NCBI GenBank assembly: GCA_031178565.1
Contig: JAPSIU010000064.1
Coordinates: 1-11,249, forward strand
DNA from: Leucobacter sp.
Lineage (GTDB): Bacteria > Actinomycetota > Actinomycetes > Actinomycetales > Microbacteriaceae
Direction of reading: 5' to 3'
DNA: 11,249 bases
Shown here: piece after piece, positions 6,714 through 11,249 of the stretch
Layout: each line of letters opens with the position of its first letter
How positions within the stretch are numbered: position 1 is the stretch's first letter
The notes under the pieces: generated by a model
Seen by the model: the letters and a program-made list of their open reading frames with translations, nothing else
Databases searched by the model: none
Told to the model about the DNA's origin: nothing
Program-made: the position numbers and the translations under genes

Positions 6714-7110
6714 CTACTCCCGCGCGGTCTCGGCGCACCGCTCTCCCCGTCCTTCCGGAGCGACCCGAAGCGCATCCGCGAGGATCGCCTCGAGCGCCTC
6801 CGCCTGGAGAGCGGCCCGCGGAGCGAGCATGTACGGCAGCGTCACGAACCGTCCACGAGCGCCGATCGATCCGTACCCGGTCCCTGGGCAGCAGCAGCCA
6901 GAGCACCCAGGCCAGGGCGCCGAGCAGCGGCGCCCCCAACACGCCGAAGGTCACGGCGAGCGCCTCCGTCCGCCCCATCGCGATCGGGCTGAGCCCCAGG
7001 AGCACGAAGGCGCTCATCACCGCGATGATCACCGACACACTGCGCAGGGAGGTGCGCAGCGTCACGCGACCCTCGGCGCGGTAGCGCTCCACCAGCGCCC
7101 GTGCGCTCAA
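6714..7110 (-). pseudogene. Small two-helix membrane protein gene with a frameshift
   Basis: Reading from a TTG at 7110 that overlaps the VOC stop codon (TTGA), the first frame encodes a short basic start and two membrane helices (SVIIAVMSAFVLLGL, then a stretch ending ALAWVLWLLLP), then degenerates into an Arg/Gly/Ser-rich run. From about 6860 the +1 frame is the one with G/C third positions and sensible protein, including FVTLPYMLAPRAALQAEALE and ending at TAG 6716-6714. Removing one base near 6863-6868 (repeated GATCGATC) joins them as RVRIDGARGRFVTLPYML, giving about 131 residues. A GTG at 7092 is an alternative start. I do not recognise the family. This is a real mutation, a sequencing indel, or less likely a programmed shift. 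Confidence 0.65.
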
Positions 7111-7529
7111 GCGTCGACGCAGGAGAACGCCCACATCACGCCGAAGCGGTCGAACACCTGTCCGTACCAGCCGCCCCACGGAGCCTTCTCGAACGGCATG
7201 CCGGTGGAGCCGCCGCCATCGAGCAGCTTGCCGATCAGTTCGCGCGCCTCGTCGGGGGTGTCCGTGGTGTAGAGCAACGAGTACGCGCTTCCCCGCACGA
7301 CGTAGTCGTGGCCGTCGTCCATGGCGTCTCCGCCCGCGATCACACCGGCCGGCAGCGTGAGCGTCGCGTGCGCGACGGCCTCGGGAGCGGGCTCGAACGG
7401 CATGCCCTCCAACTGCACGTCGCCGTACCGCATGATCTCCAGTTCGCCTCCGAACACCTCGTGCCAGTGCTCCATGGCCTCCGCCGTCGTTCCGGGCAGT
7501 GCGATGTAGGTCGCGAGTGAGTGTGACAT
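7107..7529 (-). CDS. VOC-superfamily protein, PhnB/glyoxalase-like
   Basis: This 140-residue protein is a vicinal-oxygen-chelate fold member of the PhnB (YjdN, 3-demethylubiquinone methyltransferase-like) type. Typical features are the N-terminal beta-alpha start with AMEHWHEVFGGELEIMRYGD (18-37), a central strand with AVAHATLTL (51-59), the helix TPDEARELIGKLLDGG (91-106) and the family's ending WYGQVFDRFGVMWAFS (121-136). Members bind or modify small molecules or act in antibiotic sequestration; many have no known substrate. The ATG at 7529 has the best Shine-Dalgarno of the window, AAGGAG at 7541-7536 with six bases of spacing. It starts 35 bp after the CrtA-like stop, so it is probably in the same unit, and its TGA overlaps the TTG start of the next gene. 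Confidence 0.88.
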   Translation of the reverse strand: MSHSLATYIALPGTTAEAMEHWHEVFGGELEIMRYGDVQLEGMPFEPAPEAVAHATLTLPAGVIAGGDAMDDGHDYVVRGSAYSLLYTTDTPDEARELIGKLLDGGGSTGMPFEKAPWGGWYGQVFDRFGVMWAFSCVDA

Positions 7530-7535
7530 GAACGT

Positions 7536-7541
7536 CTCCTT
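7536..7541 (-). promoter_or_regulatory. Canonical ribosome binding site of the VOC gene
   Basis: AAGGAG read leftward, six bases before the ATG at 7529. It is noteworthy because six other starts in the window lack such a site and look leaderless, so this marks the VOC gene as an internal cistron. Confidence 0.75.
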
Positions 7542-7564
7542 CGACTTTGAGGTTCCGACAGGAT

Positions 7565-8290
7565 TCAGTATGACGCCGCCCGCGCCGACGCGGAACCCCA
7601 AGGGACGTAGTCCGAGCGCCCCTCCCACGCGCCGTGCTCGGACAGCGGGCGGAAGCGCAACGTGGTGAACTCGTGGTGGAAGTCCCGACGGTCCCGCTCG
7701 CGCATCGCGTCGGCGTGCCTCCGAGCCGCGTCGTCATCCCCGGCGTCGCCGCCGAACACCATGCCCGTCATCGCACGGGCGCTGGTCCAGACCGAGAACG
7801 TCGACACCGTCCGCGGCGGGCGCACCGCGGCGAGCGCCAATCTCGTCTCGGGGTGATCCCGGACCTGGCGTTCGACCGGACGGCCCCAGTGGATGAAGCG
7901 CGGCAGCTCGGGCAGACGCATCCGGGCCAGCGTCACCGCGACGATCGGTTCGTCGGGATCGGTTCTCCCTGCGACCTCGGGCAGGTGAGAGAACTCCGAC
8001 ACCGATCCCCAGCGCCGCAGGAACTGCAGCCGAACGTGCCACCCGGCATCGAGTCTCCGTCCGAGGGGACGCTCGATCAGGAACCGCTCGAGCGCCGCTT
8101 CATCGTCCCACTCGGCGAACGCCGCCAGCCGGTGCACCTGCATCCGTTGCGGGGAGAGCGCCGGAGCGCCCAGCCGCATGCCGGCGAGCACCTCGAGCCG
8201 ACGCAGGCCGGGGGCGGCCGGCGGTCGCAGCAGCGCTCCGATCGCCCGCGCCCGCGGCACCATGGCGAGGTGGAAGGAGTGGATGCTCAT
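7565..8290 (-). CDS. Spheroidene monooxygenase (CrtA)-like protein
   Basis: This 241-residue protein resembles the CrtA family (spheroidene monooxygenase), known in carotenoid ketolation but with many uncharacterised actinobacterial members. Supporting segments are IVAVTLARMRLPELPRFIHW (116-135), then RPPRTVSTFSVWTSARAMTG (157-176), which matches the family's 'ATFSxWxSxxAM' core, and a C-terminal FHHEFTTLRFRPL (204-216). The N terminus SIHSFHLAMVPR (2-13) starts the first ferredoxin-like strand. Assignment is by motif memory only. No carotenoid genes are nearby. It starts four bases after the ABC-F stop without a clear Shine-Dalgarno, so it is probably translated by coupling. It could be a heme-binding or dimeric alpha-beta barrel oxygenase of other function. 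Confidence 0.72.
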   Translation of the reverse strand: MSIHSFHLAMVPRARAIGALLRPPAAPGLRRLEVLAGMRLGAPALSPQRMQVHRLAAFAEWDDEAALERFLIERPLGRRLDAGWHVRLQFLRRWGSVSEFSHLPEVAGRTDPDEPIVAVTLARMRLPELPRFIHWGRPVERQVRDHPETRLALAAVRPPRTVSTFSVWTSARAMTGMVFGGDAGDDDAARRHADAMRERDRRDFHHEFTTLRFRPLSEHGAWEGRSDYVPWGSASARAASY

Positions 8291-8294
8291 GCGA

Positions 8295-9962
8295 TCAGAC
8301 GATGCGGTCCGCGACGCGGCCGGCATCGACGTGCCAGCGGCGGTCGAGGCGCACGTTCTCGAGCATCCGACGGTCGTGCGTGACGAGCAGCAGCGTGCCC
8401 ACATACACCTCGAGCGCCTGTTCGAGCTGCTCGATCGCTTCGAGGTCGAGGTGATTCGTCGGTTCGTCGAGCGCGAGCACGTTGACGCCGCGGGCCTGCA
8501 GCAGCGCGAGTCCGGCCCGCGTCCGCTCGCCGGGCGAGAGCTCGTCGAGCGGACGCGGCACGTGATCCGCCTTGAGGCCGAACTTCGCCAGCAGGGTGCG
8601 CACCTCGGATGCAGTGCACTCGGGGACCAGCTCCTCGAAGGCGTCCGCGAGCGGCGCGGAGCCCGTGAGCAGCGTGCGCGCCTGGTCGATCCGGCCGATC
8701 GCGACCGAGCTGCCGAGGCTCGCGGATCCGGCATCCGGGCCGAGATCGCCGAGAAGCAGGCGCAGGAGCGTCGACTTCCCCGCGCCGTTGGGACCCGTGA
8801 TGCCGATGCGCTCGCCGGCGTCGATCTGCAGCGAGACGGGCCCGAGCACGAACCCGCCCTGGCGCACGACGGCCTCGTTGAGGGTGGCGACCACGGCGCT
8901 CGAACGCGGGGCCTCGCCGATCGTGAATTCCAGCTTCCACTCCTTGCGGGGCTCCTCGACCTCGTCGAGCCTCGCGATCCGGCTCTCCATCTGCCGCACC
9001 TTCTGCGCTTGCTTCTCGCTCGATTCGCTCGATGCCCGGCGCCGGATCTTGTCATTGTCGGGAGCCTTGCGCATGGCGTTGCGCACGCCCTTGCTCGACC
9101 ACTCGCGCTGCGTGCGAGCCCGCCCGACGAGGTCGGCCTTCTTCGTCGCGAACTCCTCGTAATCCTCGCGAGCCTGACGCCGCACCGTCGCCCGCTCCTC
9201 GAGGTACGCCTCGTAGCCGCCGCCGTACACGCGGTTCGTGCGCTGGGCGAGATCGAGCTCGAGGACGCGCGTCACCGAGCGCGCGAGGAACTCGCGATCG
9301 TGGCTCACGAGTACGACACCGCCTCGCAAGCCCTGCACGAACGCCTCGAGCCGAGCCAACCCGTCGAGGTCGAGATCGTTGGTGGGTTCGTCGAGGAATA
9401 CGATGTCGAAGCGCGAGCAGAGCAGAGCGGCGAGAGCCACTCGGGCGCGCTGCCCTCCGGAGAGCGAGGTCATGGGCGAGTCGACGGAGAGGTTCGCGGC
9501 GAGTCCGAGATCGGCGAGCACCGCCGGCAGCCGTTCGTCGAGGTCCGCTGCACCGGATGCGAGCCAGCGGTCGAGAGCGGTCGAGTACTCGTCTGCGGGA
9601 TCCGCCGATCCGGGCGCGGGATCCGCCGCGTCGGCGAGGGCGGTAGACGCTTCGTCGAGTCGCGCGGACGCCTCGGCGACTCCGGTGCGGCGCGCGACAT
9701 ACCGGCCGATCGTCTCGCCTTCGACCGGCGTGTGCTCCTGCGGCAGCCAGCCGACGAATGCGTCGACCGGAGCGAGGGAGAGGCTGCCGGCCTGCGCAGC
9801 GAGCTCGCCGGCGAGGATCTTCAGCAGCGTCGATTTGCCGGCCCCGTTCACGCCGACGACGCCGATCACGTCGCCCGGTGCGACCGTCAGGTCGAGGCCG
9901 TCGAAGAGCGTGCGGTGGGCGTACCCTCCGGCGAGCCCGCGGGCCACGAGTGTTGCAGTCAC
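8295..9962 (-). CDS. ABC-F family ATP-binding protein
   Basis: This 555-residue soluble protein carries two ABC ATPase domains and no membrane helices, as in ABC-F translation factors, which enter the ribosomal E site and rescue stalled or antibiotic-bound ribosomes. Domain 1: Walker A GVNGAGKST (37-45), signature LSGGQ (167-171), Walker B IVFLDEPTNDLD (187-198), switch His221. Domain 2: Walker A GPNGAGKST (390-398), signature LSPGE (475-479), Walker B VLALDEPTNHLD (495-506), His529. The charged linker between them (about 240-345) is roughly 100 residues and helical. The linker length resembles both resistance ABC-Fs and housekeeping Uup/EttA-like proteins, so it does not decide which. The GTG at 9962 sits six bases after TACAGT. 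It is first in a unit with the CrtA-like, VOC and broken membrane-protein genes. Confidence 0.94.
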   Translation of the reverse strand: MTATLVARGLAGGYAHRTLFDGLDLTVAPGDVIGVVGVNGAGKSTLLKILAGELAAQAGSLSLAPVDAFVGWLPQEHTPVEGETIGRYVARRTGVAEASARLDEASTALADAADPAPGSADPADEYSTALDRWLASGAADLDERLPAVLADLGLAANLSVDSPMTSLSGGQRARVALAALLCSRFDIVFLDEPTNDLDLDGLARLEAFVQGLRGGVVLVSHDREFLARSVTRVLELDLAQRTNRVYGGGYEAYLEERATVRRQAREDYEEFATKKADLVGRARTQREWSSKGVRNAMRKAPDNDKIRRRASSESSEKQAQKVRQMESRIARLDEVEEPRKEWKLEFTIGEAPRSSAVVATLNEAVVRQGGFVLGPVSLQIDAGERIGITGPNGAGKSTLLRLLLGDLGPDAGSASLGSSVAIGRIDQARTLLTGSAPLADAFEELVPECTASEVRTLLAKFGLKADHVPRPLDELSPGERTRAGLALLQARGVNVLALDEPTNHLDLEAIEQLEQALEVYVGTLLLVTHDRRMLENVRLDRRWHVDAGRVADRIV

Positions 9963-9968
9963 TCCTCA

Positions 9969-9974
9969 ACTGTA
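9969..9974 (-). promoter_or_regulatory. -10 box TACAGT for the ABC-F unit, leaderless
   Basis: Read leftward, TACAGT ends six bases before the GTG at 9962. The intervening TGAGGA touches the start codon and is too close to be a Shine-Dalgarno. The -35 region is weak. The leader has no room for an attenuator, so this ABC-F gene lacks the peptide-leader regulation seen for some resistance ABC-Fs. Confidence 0.6.
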
Positions 9975-10010
9975 GACGGGCGCTTCCCACAACGGCGATT
10001 GCATCCCCGA

Positions 10011-10038
10011 CGACCGACCGACTAGTCGGCCACGGTCG
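10011..10038 (-). terminator. Nested hairpin over the stop codon of the 237-residue gene
   Basis: CGACCG (10011-10016) pairs with CGGTCG (10033-10038), and inside it the perfect 12-bp palindrome CCGACTAGTCGG (10018-10029) forms a 4-bp stem with CTAG as loop. The gene's TAG stop lies in that loop. There is no U tract. It may separate this gene from the ABC-F promoter. Confidence 0.35.
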
Positions 10039-10735
10039 AGAGCGGCCACGACCACGTTGCGTCGGCGTCGCTCTGCTCTCGCAGCATGCGTCGGGCGCGC
10101 GACGCCTCGCGTTTGGTTCCCGAACTCGGCGACCAGGCCACCCACTCCTTCGGAATGACGTGGAGTGCCAGGGTCTCGAGCAGCCGCTGCTGATCGACCG
10201 AGCGCACGAGCACCGCTGCAAGACTCCCGATGCCCCACCAGACCAACGACGACGGATCGGGAAGGACGGGGGCGGCCTCGACCAGTCTTCGACCGTACCC
10301 GGTTTCCGTGTCGAGCCGGGATTCCGCGTGGAAGAAATCGCCCCCGTAGAAGTGGATGCAGTGCATCGTCAGCCGTTCACTGAGGCTGGACAACCGACCG
10401 ACCCCGGCGGGATCGTCGCCCGGGCGCAGCGGCGCCGCCGCGAGCGGGAAGATCGCGTGCCTGCCGCGAGCGATCACGGGGAAGCCGAGCTCCGCCCACT
10501 CCGGAGTCTGCCAGGACGGCACGAGTTCGAGCGCACCGAGGATCGACCCGCCGTCCGAAATCGGATTGTTCGGCGACACCCACCCGTCCTGCTCCGCCTC
10601 GAGCACGGCAGCGGGAAGCCCGTCGGACCGCATCATCAGGGAGCGCCCCTCGTACGGCAGGATCGCGCCCGCGGTCAGGGACGCGGGACCGAAGGCCAGC
10701 GCGGCATTCCGATGGAGATCCATATCGAAGTCCAT
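10022..10735 (-). CDS. Unrecognised 237-residue protein
   Basis: I do not recognise this family. The frame is clearly coding (G/C third positions, balanced composition). The protein looks soluble: no signal peptide, no convincing membrane helix (SLVWWGIGSLAAVLV at 164-178 is short and probably buried), one cysteine in TMHCIHFYGGDFFH (123-136), and a basic tail with KREASRARRMLRE. The ATG at 10735 is the first possible start after the upstream stop codon, which is in the same frame 54 bp away; an ATG at 10726 is an alternative. Neither has a Shine-Dalgarno or a TAnnnT box, so translation probably depends on the upstream gene. The 54-bp gap reads like coding sequence in frame, without any start. 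Function cannot be inferred. Confidence 0.75.
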   Translation of the reverse strand: MDFDMDLHRNAALAFGPASLTAGAILPYEGRSLMMRSDGLPAAVLEAEQDGWVSPNNPISDGGSILGALELVPSWQTPEWAELGFPVIARGRHAIFPLAAAPLRPGDDPAGVGRLSSLSERLTMHCIHFYGGDFFHAESRLDTETGYGRRLVEAAPVLPDPSSLVWWGIGSLAAVLVRSVDQQRLLETLALHVIPKEWVAWSPSSGTKREASRARRMLREQSDADATWSWPLSTVAD

Positions 10736-10789
10736 GCGTCGCTCGGTCCCGAACGGCTCGTCGCACGTGAGTGCCCTGGGGGACGACGG

Positions 10790-11249
10790 TTAGACGGCCT
10801 GCGGCGCGTGGGCGGTGTTGTTGGAGGAGTCGCGCTCCCGACTGTTGGAGGCCAGCCCCACGCTGGCTGACGGGTCTGGTACGGTCTGGTCAGTCCCGCT
10901 CGTGGTGACCCCGAATGCCACCTGCACGACACCGCCCTCGGGGATCGCCTCGTTCAGGGGAAACCAGTGGCCCCAGGACCCTGCCGTCGGCGCTCCGAAG
11001 AAGCCGGGCCGGGGTGTTCCGTTCAGGGTGACGGAGGTGATCTCGACGCTGTCGACGATCTCTTGCGGAAGGTGCACGCTCATCTGGTTGGAGTCGTCAC
11101 TGTCGGCGTAAGAGGGGTACAGACCCGGAGCGAGCGCGGTCAGCGTCGCCGTGACCGGCACGGAGAACATCTGCGGCCCGTCGGCTGTCATGATCTCCCG
11201 CTGCTCCCAGGTCGCTTCGGTCTGGGCGTCCCAGGAGGTGACGTGCACC
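10790..11249 (-). CDS. 3' end of a probable secreted or surface beta-sandwich protein (runs off right edge)
   Basis: About 152 C-terminal residues are present and the frame is open at the right edge; the GTG at 11248 is probably an internal valine. The composition is rich in Thr, Ser, Gly and Asn with alternating hydrophobics and no cysteine or lysine, as in extracellular Ig-like domains. The segment VEITSVTLNGTP (about 68-79 of the visible part) followed by GHWFPLNEAIPEGG and the ending VGLASNSRERDSSNNTA resembles the D-x-n-NNTA terminus of DUF11/CARDB-like surface repeats. No C-terminal membrane anchor or LPxTG motif is present, so if exported it is held by its missing N-terminal part. It stops 54 bp before the next gene, in the same frame, and is probably co-transcribed with it. 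Confidence 0.7.
   Translation of the reverse strand, partial: VHVTSWDAQTEATWEQREIMTADGPQMFSVPVTATLTALAPGLYPSYADSDDSNQMSVHLPQEIVDSVEITSVTLNGTPRPGFFGAPTAGSWGHWFPLNEAIPEGGVVQVAFGVTTSGTDQTVPDPSASVGLASNSRERDSSNNTAHAPQAV

Noticed and set aside
6652..6870. Continuation of the small membrane protein in its first frame to the TGA at 6652-6654
   Set aside because: That stretch is Arg/Gly/Ser-rich with weak third-position bias and runs into the terminator-like hairpin, while the +1 frame looks coding up to 6714.
6086..7119. Similar short strings CGCTCAAG...TCGACGC at the ends of the GNAT and VOC genes
   Set aside because: About 15 matching bases with a 2-base gap, both within GC-rich gene ends. This is too short to call a repeat or a recombination scar.
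8178..10025. A rightward open frame of over 600 codons opposite the ABC-F and CrtA-like genes
   Set aside because: High-GC antisense frames stay open by composition. The leftward frame has complete duplicated Walker and signature motifs, and the antisense product is Arg/Glu/Asp-rich with no recognisable domain.

Overview
The window is high-GC DNA with strong G/C bias at third codon positions, GTG starts and promoter -10 boxes of the TAnnnT type. This points to an actinobacterium. Gene content and protein style suggest Microbacteriaceae, but the genus cannot be fixed by eye. No tRNA, rRNA, CRISPR array, insertion sequence, integrase or attachment site was seen, so this looks like ordinary chromosome, with two unrecognised genes at the right end.

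Layout. At the left edge the N-terminal third of the translation GTPase gene typA reads leftward (1-513). Divergent from it are two rightward genes: a Bcr/CflA-type drug exporter (693-1886) and a CPBP-family membrane protein (1916-2743). Everything to the right reads leftward. In transcription order, from the right edge: the 3' end of a probable surface protein (10790-11249), an unrecognised 237-residue protein (10022-10735), an ABC-F ATPase (8295-9962), a CrtA-like protein (7565-8290), a PhnB-type VOC/glyoxalase-fold protein (7107-7529), a small two-helix membrane protein broken by a frameshift (6714-7110), a GNAT acetyltransferase (6091-6597), a small RelA/SpoT-domain alarmone synthetase (5316-6035), an APH-type phosphotransferase (4439-5236) overlapping by 4 bp a homocysteine S-methyltransferase-family gene (3540-4442), and a single-pass membrane-anchored protein (2769-3494) convergent with the CPBP gene.

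Transcription units. ABC-F, CrtA-like, VOC and the broken membrane-protein gene are packed head to tail and end at a strong hairpin (6636-6673). The phosphotransferase and methyltransferase genes form a coupled pair. The synthetase, exporter, CPBP and anchored-protein genes each have their own promoter. Six of these units show a TAnnnT box six or seven bases before an ATG or GTG, which is the geometry of leaderless transcripts. typA and the VOC gene instead show Shine-Dalgarno-like sequences.

Functional theme. An exporter, an ABC-F factor, an alarmone synthetase, a ribosome-associated GTPase, and acetyl- and phosphotransferase folds fit stress and antibiotic tolerance, but that grouping is inference. 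I found no convincing new multi-gene system. The most worthwhile observations are the leaderless promoter set, the frameshifted gene, the CrtA-like protein behind an ABC-F gene, and the unrecognised pair at the right edge.
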